From contig NZ_RBRE01000057.1 in NCBI RefSeq assembly GCF_003700275.1, forward strand, positions 1-64,000: a DNA stretch of 64,000 bases, read 5' to 3'. A program made the position numbers and the translations under genes. Positions 17,632 through 26,264 of the stretch are shown piece after piece (the first letter of the stretch is position 1; each line of letters starts with the position of its first letter). Under the pieces are notes generated by a model. It was not told the origin of the DNA. It searched no databases and saw nothing but the letters and a program-made list of their open reading frames with translations. Source of the stretch: Pseudomonas cichorii (lineage in GTDB: Bacteria; Pseudomonadota; Gammaproteobacteria; Pseudomonadales; Pseudomonadaceae).

Positions 17632-20292
17632 ATGCGTACTGAGCAACCGAAAATGATTTACCTGAAAGACTATCAGGCGCCCGAGTACTTCATTGACGAA
17701 ACGCACCTGACCTTCGAGTTGTTCGACGACCATTCGCTGGTGCACGCGCAACTGATCATGCGCCGCAACCCGGAGCGCGGCGCAGGCTTGCCGCCTCTGG
17801 TGCTCGATGGCCAGTTGCTGGAACTGGTGTCGCTGCAACTGGATGATGTCGAGCTGAGCGCCGGCGATTATCAGCTGACGCCCGACCATCTGACCCTGCA
17901 GCCAAAGACCGAGCGCTTTACGGTCGACAGCACCGTGCGCATTCATCCGGAAACCAACACCGCGCTCGAAGGCCTGTACAAGTCCAGCGGCATGTTCTGT
18001 ACCCAGTGCGAGGCCGAAGGTTTCCGCAAGATCACCTATTACCTCGACCGCCCGGACGTGATGAGCAAGTTCACCACGACCCTGAGCGCCGACAAGCATG
18101 ACTTCCCGGTGCTGCTGTCCAATGGCAACCCGATTGCCAGCGGCCAGGAAGACGACGGTCGGCACTGGGCGACCTGGGAAGACCCGTTCATGAAGCCTGC
18201 CTACCTGTTTGCACTGGTGGCCGGTGATCTGTGGTGTGTCGAAGACACTTTCACCACCATGAGTCAGCGCGTCGTCACGCTGCGTATCTACGTCGAGCCG
18301 GAAAATATCGACAAGTGCCAGCACGCCATGGACAGCCTGAAGAAGTCGATGCGCTGGGACGAGGAAACCTATGGTCGCGAGTACGACCTGGATATCTTCA
18401 TGATCGTGGCGGTCAACGACTTCAACATGGGCGCCATGGAGAACAAGGGCCTCAATATCTTCAACTCCAGCGCTGTGCTGGCGCGTGCCGAAACCGCGAC
18501 CGATGCCGCTCACCAGCGGGTCGAGGCGATTGTCGCCCACGAATATTTCCACAACTGGTCGGGCAACCGCGTGACCTGCCGCGACTGGTTCCAGCTGTCG
18601 CTCAAGGAAGGCTTCACGGTGTTCCGTGATTCGGGCTTCTCGGCGGACATGAACTCGGCCACGGTCAAGCGCATCCAGGACGTCGCCTACCTGCGCACTC
18701 ACCAGTTCGCCGAAGACGCCGGTCCCATGGCGCATGCCGTGCGCCCGGACAGCTTTATTGAAATCTCCAACTTCTACACCCTGACCGTTTATGAAAAGGG
18801 TTCCGAAGTGGTCGGCATGATCCACACCCTGTTGGGCGCCGAAGGCTTCCGCAAGGGCAGCGACCTGTATTTCGAGCGCCACGACGGCCAGGCCGTGACC
18901 TGTGACGATTTCATCAAGGCCATGGAAGATGCCAACGGCGTCGACCTGACCCAGTTCAAGCGCTGGTACAGCCAGGCCGGCACGCCACGTCTGGCGGTCA
19001 GCGAGTCCTACGACAGCGCGGCGCGCACCTACAGCCTGACCTTCCGCCAGAGCTGCCCGCAGACGCCGGACAAACAGGAGAAGCAGCCATTCGTGATTCC
19101 GGTGGCGCTGGGGTTGCTGGACAAACAGGGCGGCGAGATTGCCCTGCGTCTGTCCGGCGAAGCCGCGGCCAGCGGTACTTCCCGCGTGCTGTCGGTGACC
19201 GGGGCCGAGCAGACCTTCACTTTCGTCGATATTGCCGAGCAGCCGCTGCCGTCGCTGCTGCGTGGCTTCTCGGCACCGGTCAAGCTCAGCTTCCCTTACA
19301 ACCGCGACCAGTTGATGTTCCTGATGCAGCACGACAGCGATGGCTTCAATCGCTGGGATGCAGGCCAGCAACTTGCCGTGCAGGTGCTGCAGGAAATGAT
19401 CGGCCAGCATCAGCAGGGCCAGCCACTGGTCATGGATCAGCGTCTGGTTACCGCGCTGGGCACGGTCCTGGCGGATCAACAGCTTGATCAGGCCATGGTC
19501 GCGGAAATGCTGTCGCTGCCGGGTGAGGCTTACCTCACGGAAATCAGTGACGTGGCGGATGTCGATGCCATTCACGCGGCCCGCGAATTTGCCCGTCAGC
19601 AGATCGCCGACAGTCTGTTCGACGCTCTGTGGGCGCGCTATCAGGCCAACCGCGAGCTGTCGAAAACCACGCCTTACGTCGCCGCCGCCGAGCATTTCGC
19701 CCGCCGCAGCCTGCAGAACATCGCCCTGTCGTACCTGATGCTCAGTGGCAAGCCGCAGGTGCTGAGCGCAGCCATCGAGCAGTTCGATAGCAGTGACAAC
19801 ATGACCGAGCGCCTGACTGCGCTGGCCGTGCTGGTCAACTCGCCGTTCAGCGAAGAGCGGGCCAAGGCCTTGGCCGTGTTTGCCGAAAACTTCAAGGACA
19901 ACCCGCTGGTCATGGACCAGTGGTTCAGCGTCCAGGCGGGCAGCACTCAACCGGGTGGCCTGCAGCGGGTCAAGGCGTTGATGGAGCATCCGGCGTTCAA
20001 CATCAAGAACCCGAACAAGGTTCGTGCGCTGATCGGCGCCTTTGCCGGCCAGAACCTGATCAACTTCCATGCGGCGGACGGCTCCGGCTATCGTTTCCTG
20101 GCGGACCTGGTGATCGAACTCAATGGCTTCAACCCGCAGATCGCTTCCCGCCAACTGGCGCCGTTGACCCGCTGGCGTAAATACGACAGCGCCCGTCAGG
20201 CGTTGATGAAAGCGGAACTGGAGCGCATTCGCGGTTCGGGCGAGCTTTCCTCGGACGTGTTCGAGGTGGTGAGCAAAAGTCTGGCCGAGTAA
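17632..20292 (+). CDS. pepN: Aminopeptidase N (M1 family)
   Basis: 886-residue cytosolic zinc aminopeptidase that releases N-terminal residues from peptides in the final steps of protein turnover. Substrate motif GAMENKG (GAMEN at 267-271) and zinc site HEYFHNWSGNR (HEYFH at 303-307) with the downstream Glu in LKEGFTVFRD. Length and motif positions agree with E. coli PepN. RBS AAGGA precedes the start. A strong intrinsic terminator follows. Confidence 0.97.
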   Translation: MRTEQPKMIYLKDYQAPEYFIDETHLTFELFDDHSLVHAQLIMRRNPERGAGLPPLVLDGQLLELVSLQLDDVELSAGDYQLTPDHLTLQPKTERFTVDSTVRIHPETNTALEGLYKSSGMFCTQCEAEGFRKITYYLDRPDVMSKFTTTLSADKHDFPVLLSNGNPIASGQEDDGRHWATWEDPFMKPAYLFALVAGDLWCVEDTFTTMSQRVVTLRIYVEPENIDKCQHAMDSLKKSMRWDEETYGREYDLDIFMIVAVNDFNMGAMENKGLNIFNSSAVLARAETATDAAHQRVEAIVAHEYFHNWSGNRVTCRDWFQLSLKEGFTVFRDSGFSADMNSATVKRIQDVAYLRTHQFAEDAGPMAHAVRPDSFIEISNFYTLTVYEKGSEVVGMIHTLLGAEGFRKGSDLYFERHDGQAVTCDDFIKAMEDANGVDLTQFKRWYSQAGTPRLAVSESYDSAARTYSLTFRQSCPQTPDKQEKQPFVIPVALGLLDKQGGEIALRLSGEAAASGTSRVLSVTGAEQTFTFVDIAEQPLPSLLRGFSAPVKLSFPYNRDQLMFLMQHDSDGFNRWDAGQQLAVQVLQEMIGQHQQGQPLVMDQRLVTALGTVLADQQLDQAMVAEMLSLPGEAYLTEISDVADVDAIHAAREFARQQIADSLFDALWARYQANRELSKTTPYVAAAEHFARRSLQNIALSYLMLSGKPQVLSAAIEQFDSSDNMTERLTALAVLVNSPFSEERAKALAVFAENFKDNPLVMDQWFSVQAGSTQPGGLQRVKALMEHPAFNIKNPNKVRALIGAFAGQNLINFHAADGSGYRFLADLVIELNGFNPQIASRQLAPLTRWRKYDSARQALMKAELERIRGSGELSSDVFEVVSKSLAE

Positions 20293-20332
20293 GGTCCGAT
20301 GCGTCATTGAGTGCGTCATTCGCACTTTGCAG

Positions 20333-20368
20333 AGGGTGCTGTTCGCGATTGCGGATAGCACCTTTTTT
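20333..20368 (+). terminator. Intrinsic terminator of pepN
   Basis: Stem AGGGTGCT / AGCACCTT with a 16-nt loop, ending in six T, 40 bp after the pepN stop. Confidence 0.8.
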
Positions 20369-20531
20369 GCGCCCGGGAGTCAGCCTTTGCAGAGCCTGTG
20401 TCCATGGCCTGCCAGGGGCTTGCAGGCTCCGTATCATGCTTGAGAAAAATCTCACATGTGAGGCGTATCTATCCGCCAGGACATCTGTTACGTTTCGCAC
20501 CTGATCCAAGGCGATATACAGGGGAATACCA

Positions 20532-21185
20532 ATGCCTCGTAAAGCCAGAGACGACCGTGCAGCAGTCCCGAGCAAAGTGTCGAAGAGTTCCACCGATTAC
20601 ATGCGTGAAATGCGTCTGCGACTCAAGGAAGCGGGTCTGGTCAAGCGTGAATTCTGGATCCGCCCGGAAAACGTCGATGCGTTGCGCGGCATCGAAAAAG
20701 CGTTAAGGCAGCCCTTTCTGGGCGAGAGAATCAAACTGGAGGATTTCATGACCGAGAACACCAACTGGACCATCAGCTCCCTGCAGAAATCTCTGGCCGA
20801 ACTGGATCTGGTCACGCAGGGTGAGATTGAACTGGCTGTCACCGAAGGCGCGGATGCCGGTATCCGCCTGACCATGAAGGGTTACGGCGATCTGCCGATC
20901 TACATCGCTGTTGCCGGCGACCAGATCCTCGCCGATGCCACATTGATCGAGGTCAGCCGTATCAAGGACGTGGCCGCTTTCAACGCTGTCGTGCTGCGCA
21001 GCCGCGACCTGTTTCCGTTGTCGTCGGTCGGTATCGAAACCCTGGCCGATGATCAGGAAGTCTACTGCCTGTTCGGCGCGCTGAGCGCCGCATCGTCCCT
21101 TACCGTGATTGTTCAGGAAATCTTCACCCTCGCGGACAACGTGATCCGTGCGGCCGAAGCCTTTGAAGATCATTTCATCCGCTGA
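20532..21185 (+). CDS. yjfI: DUF2170 family protein (YjfI-like)
   Basis: 217 residues. A basic N-terminal ~50 residues (MREMRLRLKEAGLVKREFWI) resembles a short DNA-binding or ribbon-helix-helix-like segment. The DUF2170 domain follows from about residue 70 (TNWTISSLQKSLAELDL, VFGA-type C-terminus). First gene of a seven-gene operon in the E. coli yjfI-J-K-L-M-C order. It may be the cytosolic regulator or adaptor of the PspA-like protein next to it; this is inference. RBS GGGGA. Confidence 0.85.
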   Translation: MPRKARDDRAAVPSKVSKSSTDYMREMRLRLKEAGLVKREFWIRPENVDALRGIEKALRQPFLGERIKLEDFMTENTNWTISSLQKSLAELDLVTQGEIELAVTEGADAGIRLTMKGYGDLPIYIAVAGDQILADATLIEVSRIKDVAAFNAVVLRSRDLFPLSSVGIETLADDQEVYCLFGALSAASSLTVIVQEIFTLADNVIRAAEAFEDHFIR

Positions 21186-21211
21186 ATAGTCCTGTCAGGA
21201 GGAGAGAATTC

Positions 21212-21916
21212 ATGACTACAAGTATCTGGAAAAAGCTGGTAACTGCCGTACGTGGCGGTGCTTCCGAAGTGGGCGAGTCGATTGTCGATGCCAATGCGAT
21301 CCGCATCCTCGATCAGGAAATCCGTGACGCCGACAGCGCGCTGGTCAAGGCCCGCGACGGCCTGATCACCATCAAGGCCAAACACAAACTCTCGGCCCAG
21401 CGCCTGGAAGAACATGCCACCAGCATTGCCAACTGGGAAGGTCGCGCGCTGCAGGCGCTGAACAAGGGTGAAGAAGCCCTGGCCGTTGAATGCGCGGCAA
21501 AGATCGCAGAAATCGAAACCCTGCGCGATCAGGAACAGGAACTGGCCGACCAGTTCAACAAGCAGGTCAGCCTGTTGCAGGATCAGGTCATGAAGGCCGA
21601 GTCGCGGATCAAGAGCCTCAAGCAGCAGGTCGAGATGGCCAAGGCCCGGGAAACCGTGCAAAAGGCGCGGGTCGCGACGGCTTCGGCTACCGGTGGCGCC
21701 AGCGGCGCGGTCGAGAATGCGGTAAGTTCTCTGGCGCGCCTGAAGCAGCGCCAGGATGAACAGGACGCCAAGCTGGAAGCGGCTGAAGAACTGGCCAGCC
21801 AGTCGAGTGGCAGCGATCTTGAGCGTCGTCTGCAGGACGCCGGGATCGGCGCGAAGAATGGCGGTGCCGAAGATGTGTTGGCGCGCCTGAAAGCCCGGCA
21901 GACTCCGGCACAATAA
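21212..21916 (+). CDS. yjfJ: PspA/IM30 family protein (YjfJ-like)
   Basis: 234-residue, almost entirely helical coiled-coil protein of the PspA/Vipp1 (bacterial ESCRT-III) family, expected to assemble on the inner face of the cytoplasmic membrane. Typical features are VDANAIRILDQEIRDAD near the N-terminus and long Lys/Glu/Gln heptads (AKHKLSAQRLEEHATSIANW). The C-terminal region is Ser/Gly-rich. Strong RBS (AGGAGG). The yjfIJKLMC neighbourhood suggests membrane protection under stress. Confidence 0.92.
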   Translation: MTTSIWKKLVTAVRGGASEVGESIVDANAIRILDQEIRDADSALVKARDGLITIKAKHKLSAQRLEEHATSIANWEGRALQALNKGEEALAVECAAKIAEIETLRDQEQELADQFNKQVSLLQDQVMKAESRIKSLKQQVEMAKARETVQKARVATASATGGASGAVENAVSSLARLKQRQDEQDAKLEAAEELASQSSGSDLERRLQDAGIGAKNGGAEDVLARLKARQTPAQ

Positions 21917-21929
21917 GCCGTACCGAATT

Positions 21930-21960
21930 CAGGCGAAGGCGATCCCCGCGCTTTCGCCTG
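21930..21960 (+). other. Intercistronic hairpin in the yjf operon
   Basis: CAGGCGAA / TTCGCCTG stem with a 15-nt loop between the PspA and channel genes. No T tract, so it is more likely an RNA stability or partial-termination element. Confidence 0.4.
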
Positions 21961-22007
21961 TGCCCTGGCTTGCAGGAAAGTGATCGCTGACTCAAGGATT
22001 TGCACGG

Positions 22008-23033
22008 ATGACCCTGTTTCTGTTGTTGCGGCGTCACGTATCGGTATTCTTTGACCGGTTCGGCTGGGCCGGCATCGGTATGTTGCTGGTCGTGCATTAC
22101 GCCGTTTCATGGCTGCTGCTGACCCTGGCGGGCGAAGAGCATCTGCTCCAGGGCGCCGATTTCACCTATTTCTATCTGACGACCGCAACCACTGTCGGCT
22201 ATGGCGATCTGTCGCCCAAATCCGGCTGGGGCAAAGTCATCACTACCACCTGGATCATGCTGGGCGGTATCGCCTTGCTGACCACCGTGATCGGCAAGGC
22301 ATCGACTTCGGTCGGTGATATCTGGAGAAGAAACATGAAGGGACAGGGCGATTGCTCTGCACTCAAGGGCCATACGGTGCTGGTCGGCTGGGATGGTGAA
22401 TCCAGCGAACGTATTGTCGAACTGCTCGATCAGGACGCTTCGACCAGTCGTGGCGGACTGGTGATCTGCGACTCGATCATCGCCGAAAACCCGATGCCGG
22501 GCCGGGCATCATTTATCCGCGGCGACTCGCTGGATTCGCCAGCGCTGCTGCTGCGCGCAGGCGTCATCGGTGCCCAGCGGATTCTGGTGCATACCCAGTC
22601 CGACAGCCTGACGCTTGCGATTGTGCTGACCTTAAAGAGTCTGGGGCCAGCCGGTCATGTGGTGGCCCATTTCAATAACTCCGAGCGGGCCGCACTGGCC
22701 AGAACCTATGCGCCGGAACTGGAATGCACCTCGAACATGGCTATCGAAATGCTGGTCCGCTCCTCCCAGGATCCGGGCTCCAGCAGCGTCATCAACGAGT
22801 TGCTGTGCATCGGCCAGGGCGCCACGCAGTTCCGCCATGTCCTGCCTGCCGACTTCACGACCTCATGCGGCGAACTGTATGTGCGCCTGCGCCAGGAGTT
22901 CAATGCCACGCTGATCGGTTATCGTTCGTCTGCTCAGGGACAATTTGAAATCAATCCCGGCAACGATGTCTCTATCCGGGGCGGGGAAATTTTCTACATT
23001 GCCTCCAGTCGACTTCAGGGAGATGCGTTATGA
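22008..23033 (+). CDS. Potassium channel with C-terminal RCK/TrkA-N domains
   Basis: 341 residues. Two membrane helices flank a pore loop with the K+ selectivity filter TVGYGD (62-67). The cytosolic part resembles RCK/CASTOR-type regulatory domains: VLVGWDGESSERIVELL is a degenerate nucleotide-binding start, and SDSLTLAIVLTLKSL and AHFNNSERAALA follow. A tetrameric ligand-gated K+ channel is expected in the inner membrane. It is inserted in the yjf operon between the PspA and DUF2491 genes and overlaps the latter by 4 bp, so it is likely a functional part of this system. Confidence 0.9.
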   Translation: MTLFLLLRRHVSVFFDRFGWAGIGMLLVVHYAVSWLLLTLAGEEHLLQGADFTYFYLTTATTVGYGDLSPKSGWGKVITTTWIMLGGIALLTTVIGKASTSVGDIWRRNMKGQGDCSALKGHTVLVGWDGESSERIVELLDQDASTSRGGLVICDSIIAENPMPGRASFIRGDSLDSPALLLRAGVIGAQRILVHTQSDSLTLAIVLTLKSLGPAGHVVAHFNNSERAALARTYAPELECTSNMAIEMLVRSSQDPGSSSVINELLCIGQGATQFRHVLPADFTTSCGELYVRLRQEFNATLIGYRSSAQGQFEINPGNDVSIRGGEIFYIASSRLQGDAL

Positions 23034-23683
23034 GTTGGTTCAAACGTGCAATGGGCCTGGAAGCGCCCAAGGCCTCCGGAAATCGCAGCGAACCGGGCAA
23101 CCCCTTTGGCCTGGCTTCGGGGCGCATGCTGTGTCTGGACTCCTCGCTGAAAATGCTCCTCGACGGCCATTCCGAGGTCGTGCTGCCCGGCGATGAGAAA
23201 GTCTGGGCGCTGGGGCGCATTGATCTGGGCCAGTCGATGACCATCCATCGTTTCTATCTGGATAACGAGGATTACTTCCTGCAAGTGGTCAGCAATGGCC
23301 CCAATCCCGAAGATATCCAGGACATCATTCTGTTCGGCTATTACAGTGCCTCGCCGATAGCCAGCAAGGATGAACTGCTGCGCCTGACCGGCCCGGACTC
23401 GAAGCTCGGTTTGCCGAGCTATGAGCACGATGGCGAAGTCTTTGAGCGGCAGTGGGGCACCGAGCCCGGACAGACCGAGCTGACCCCCATGGACGAGAGT
23501 GTGAGCAGCCCGGACGGCAACTATCGCATCAAGCACCTGAGCATGCTGTACGCCCGTGAAACGGGCTTGATAAACCGTCGGGAATTTCTGCTGTTTTCAG
23601 TGGAAGAAGACGAGGAGGGTGCCATCACCCTGACAACGGCGGTTGGTGTAACGCTGCAATCCACTGATATCAACGTTCTATGA
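23030..23683 (+). CDS. yjfK: DUF2491 family protein (YjfK-like)
   Basis: 217-residue soluble protein of family DUF2491, recognised by LFDGHSEV-like and IHRFYLDNEDYFLQV blocks and by operon position. No signal peptide or membrane helix. Function unknown; conserved partner of PspA, DUF350 and the ATP-grasp ligase. Starts within the end of the K+ channel gene (ATGA overlap). Confidence 0.87.
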   Translation: MSWFKRAMGLEAPKASGNRSEPGNPFGLASGRMLCLDSSLKMLLDGHSEVVLPGDEKVWALGRIDLGQSMTIHRFYLDNEDYFLQVVSNGPNPEDIQDIILFGYYSASPIASKDELLRLTGPDSKLGLPSYEHDGEVFERQWGTEPGQTELTPMDESVSSPDGNYRIKHLSMLYARETGLINRREFLLFSVEEDEEGAITLTTAVGVTLQSTDINVL

Positions 23684-23696
23684 CAAGGAAATCCTC

Positions 23697-24122
23697 ATGA
23701 TCGACGCGCTGCGTATGTCGCTCAATGCCACTGCCGTGTTTGGTTTCATCATGTACATCCTGGTCGCGGGCATCCTGTTTGCCCTGTTCCAGTTCATCTA
23801 CAGCCGGGTCACGCCGCACAAGGAATTTGCCCTGATCCGCGATAACAACAATGCTGCGGCGCTGGCGCTGGGCGGTTCGCTGATCGGCTTTGCGCTGCCG
23901 GCCAGCAATATCATCACCTACAGCGTCGGCATTCTGGATGTGATCGTCTGGGTGGTGATCGCGGCGGTGGTGCAACTGTTGGCGTTCGGCATCACCAGTC
24001 TGGTGCTCAAGGGGCTTTCGGCGCGCATTGCCAGGGGCGAGACAGCGGCAGCGATCTACTCGGCCAGTGTCGCGATCAGCGTCGGTCTTCTCAACGCGGC
24101 TTGCATGACCCCTTCGGTCTGA
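23697..24122 (+). CDS. yjfL: DUF350 membrane protein (YjfL-like)
   Basis: 141 residues with four predicted transmembrane helices (VFGFIMYILVAGILFALFQF, then ALALGGSLIGFALPASNI, the pattern VIVWVVIAAVVQLLAFG, and a C-terminal helix), the normal DUF350 layout. Inner-membrane component of the yjf system. Molecular function unknown. Confidence 0.9.
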   Translation: MIDALRMSLNATAVFGFIMYILVAGILFALFQFIYSRVTPHKEFALIRDNNNAAALALGGSLIGFALPASNIITYSVGILDVIVWVVIAAVVQLLAFGITSLVLKGLSARIARGETAAAIYSASVAISVGLLNAACMTPSV

Positions 24123-24149
24123 CAGCGGCCAAGGTCAAGGAGACTCACG

Positions 24150-24890
24150 ATGAGACGTAGTTCAGCAAAACTTGTGCTCGCCAGCACGCTTCCTCTGGCG
24201 CTTTCCGCTTGCGGCTCGCCGGACGACGCACCGAATTTCACTACCCAGGCCAACTTCAAGTCGGTGCAGGAGTGTGTCGAGTCCAAAGTACCGGTGGATG
24301 TGTGCTCGGATGCCTACATGCAGGCCCTGGCCGATCATCGACGGATTGCTCCTACCTATGATGACAAGGCTGCCTGCGATGCCGACTTCGTGCCGGATTA
24401 CTGCCAGGTCACCTCGGATGGCAAATACATGCCGAAGATGGGCGGTTTCGAGCTGGGCTTTTCCGGCAATGTGCCCAAGGAAGCGCTCGACCGGGCCAAT
24501 CAGGAAGTCGCTCAGTCCGCTCCGGCCGGCATGAGCGGCACCAGTGGCCTGTTGACCGGCCTGCTGATCGGTAATCTGCTGAGCAACGGCTTCGGCAACC
24601 AGCGCTATTACTCGCAGCCCGTCTATCAGACCCGCGATGACCGTGGCGGCTATTACACCTCTTCTCTGCCAGGCCAGATTGACCGGGGCAAGACCTTCAA
24701 TCGTTCGATCCAGGCCAGGTCGAGTCCGGACAAGAGCTACAGCAAGAACACGCTGGGCCGCAGCCTTGGCAGTTCCGGCTCCAACTCGTCGGTATCCTCG
24801 ACGATTTCCCGTGGCGGTTTCGGCAGCCAGGCTTCGGCGCGCAGCGGTTGGGGCGGGAAGAGCAGCGGCAGCAGCAGTTTCGGCGGTTAG
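24150..24890 (+). CDS. yjfM: DUF1190 lipoprotein (YgiB/YjfM-like)
   Basis: 246-residue predicted lipoprotein. The signal peptide ends in the lipobox LSAC with lipidation at C21. The DUF1190 core contains paired cysteines (VQECVESKVPVDVCSDAY, ACDADFVPDYC). The C-terminal third is low-complexity Ser/Gly/Arg. It is the likely periplasmic substrate or partner of the ATP-grasp protein encoded next, as YgiB-YgiC and YjfM-YjfC occur in pairs. Confidence 0.9.
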   Translation: MRRSSAKLVLASTLPLALSACGSPDDAPNFTTQANFKSVQECVESKVPVDVCSDAYMQALADHRRIAPTYDDKAACDADFVPDYCQVTSDGKYMPKMGGFELGFSGNVPKEALDRANQEVAQSAPAGMSGTSGLLTGLLIGNLLSNGFGNQRYYSQPVYQTRDDRGGYYTSSLPGQIDRGKTFNRSIQARSSPDKSYSKNTLGRSLGSSGSNSSVSSTISRGGFGSQASARSGWGGKSSGSSSFGG

Positions 24891-24902
24891 GGAACCCGGG
24901 TC

Positions 24903-26060
24903 ATGAAAAAGATCAGCATCGAGGAGCGTCCGGACTGGCGCAGCACCGCAGAGCGTGAGGGATTCAATTTCCACACCATCGATGGCGAGCGCTACTGGGA
25001 CGAACGCGGGTATTACCTGTTCACCGAACAGCAGATCACCCGCGACCTTGAAGCGCCGACCCAGGAGCTTCACCAGATGTGCCTGGATGCGGTGGCGCGG
25101 ATCGTCGACAGTGAGGAACTGCTCGGCCAACTGGCGATTCCCGAAGCTTTTTTCGACCTGATCCGTACTTCATGGCAGCAGGGTCACCAGCATCTGTACA
25201 GCCGTTTCGACTTTGCCTACGACGGCAACGGCCCGGCGAAGATGTACGAGATCAATGCCGATACGCCGACCAGCCTGATGGAGGCCGGTGCCTTTCAGTT
25301 GCTCTGGCTCGAAGAGCAGATGGCGCGCGGGGTGCTGCCCGCGCATGCCACTCAGTTCAACTCCATCGCCGAAGACGTAGTGCGGGCCTTTGCCGAGTTT
25401 CCACTGGAGAGCCCGTTCTACTTTTCCTGCATGTCCGGTTCTGTCGAGGACCGGGGCACCACGGATTTCCTGCGCCGAATGGCCGCGCATGTCGGCATCG
25501 ATGCACGGCATATCGATATCGAAGACATCGGGCTCACGGCTGACGGGCGCTTTGTCGACCTGGAAGGCGGCTGGATCGAGCGGTTGTTCAAGCTGCATGC
25601 CTGGGAGCACATCTTTCACGAGCCGTTCGGCCAGCACGTGGCGGCCAGTGGTACCCGGTTCGTCGAACCGGCCTGGAAGGCGATCCTCAGCAACAAGGGC
25701 ATCCTGCCGCTGCTCTGGCAGTTCAACGAAGGCCATCCGAACCTGTTGCCTGCGCATACCGACCGCGATCCCCAAAAGCCGGTGCCCAAAGGCTGGGTGC
25801 GCAAGCCATATTTCTCTCGCGAGGGAGCCAATATCGAGATGCGTACGCCGGGTGACCAGGTGATTGCTGTCGACGGGCCCTACACCGATGCGCCGTACAT
25901 CCTGCAGGCCTATTCGCCACTGCCGCGTTTTGACGACAGCTACACTCTGATCGGCTCCTGGGTCATCGGCGACCTGGCCTCGGGAATCGGTATCCGCGAA
26001 GACGAAAGCCTCATCACCAAGGACACCAGCCGGTTTCTGCCGCATGTGGTGATTGATTGA
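24903..26060 (+). CDS. yjfC: Glutathionylspermidine synthase-like ATP-grasp amide ligase (YjfC/YgiC)
   Basis: 385 residues. Similar to the synthetase half of glutathionylspermidine synthase: FDFAYDGNGPAKMYEINADTPTSL-type substrate/ATP region, NKGILPLLWQFNEGHPNLLPA, KPYFSREGANIEM and a C-terminal GSWVIGDLASGIGIRED. It should form an amide bond using ATP. The lack of the amidase half and the operon partners suggest it modifies a peptide or protein in place of making glutathionylspermidine. Last gene of the operon, followed by a REP-like inverted repeat. Confidence 0.9.
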   Translation: MKKISIEERPDWRSTAEREGFNFHTIDGERYWDERGYYLFTEQQITRDLEAPTQELHQMCLDAVARIVDSEELLGQLAIPEAFFDLIRTSWQQGHQHLYSRFDFAYDGNGPAKMYEINADTPTSLMEAGAFQLLWLEEQMARGVLPAHATQFNSIAEDVVRAFAEFPLESPFYFSCMSGSVEDRGTTDFLRRMAAHVGIDARHIDIEDIGLTADGRFVDLEGGWIERLFKLHAWEHIFHEPFGQHVAASGTRFVEPAWKAILSNKGILPLLWQFNEGHPNLLPAHTDRDPQKPVPKGWVRKPYFSREGANIEMRTPGDQVIAVDGPYTDAPYILQAYSPLPRFDDSYTLIGSWVIGDLASGIGIREDESLITKDTSRFLPHVVID

Positions 26061-26070
26061 TTTGTGCCTT

Positions 26071-26120
26071 GTGAATGAATTCGTTCCAGCCTTCATTGTG
26101 CAGGAGCCAATTCATTCGCG
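26071..26120. repeat. REP-like inverted pair
   Basis: GTGAATGAATTCGTTCC and, inverted, CGCGAATGAATTGGCTCC separated by a short spacer, 11 bp after the yjfC stop. It can fold into one large hairpin and may protect or end the operon mRNA. Confidence 0.6.
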
Positions 26121-26264
26121 AATTGTTGCCCGCTTAACAAAAGATAACGACTTGCCGATTGTCATGGATTTGAAAAGCCGACTAGGATGTGGCTGCTTCC
26201 AAAAGGGTAAGGCTAGAGCCTTCTGGCCCACATAAAGACCTGATAACAATAACGGGAGAAGTCC

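Noticed and set aside
17572..20361. 929-codon ORF antisense to pepN
   Set aside because: It is the mirror frame of a high-GC gene with strong codon bias; composition is His/Gln/Val/Arg-rich with no domain, and pepN is unambiguous.
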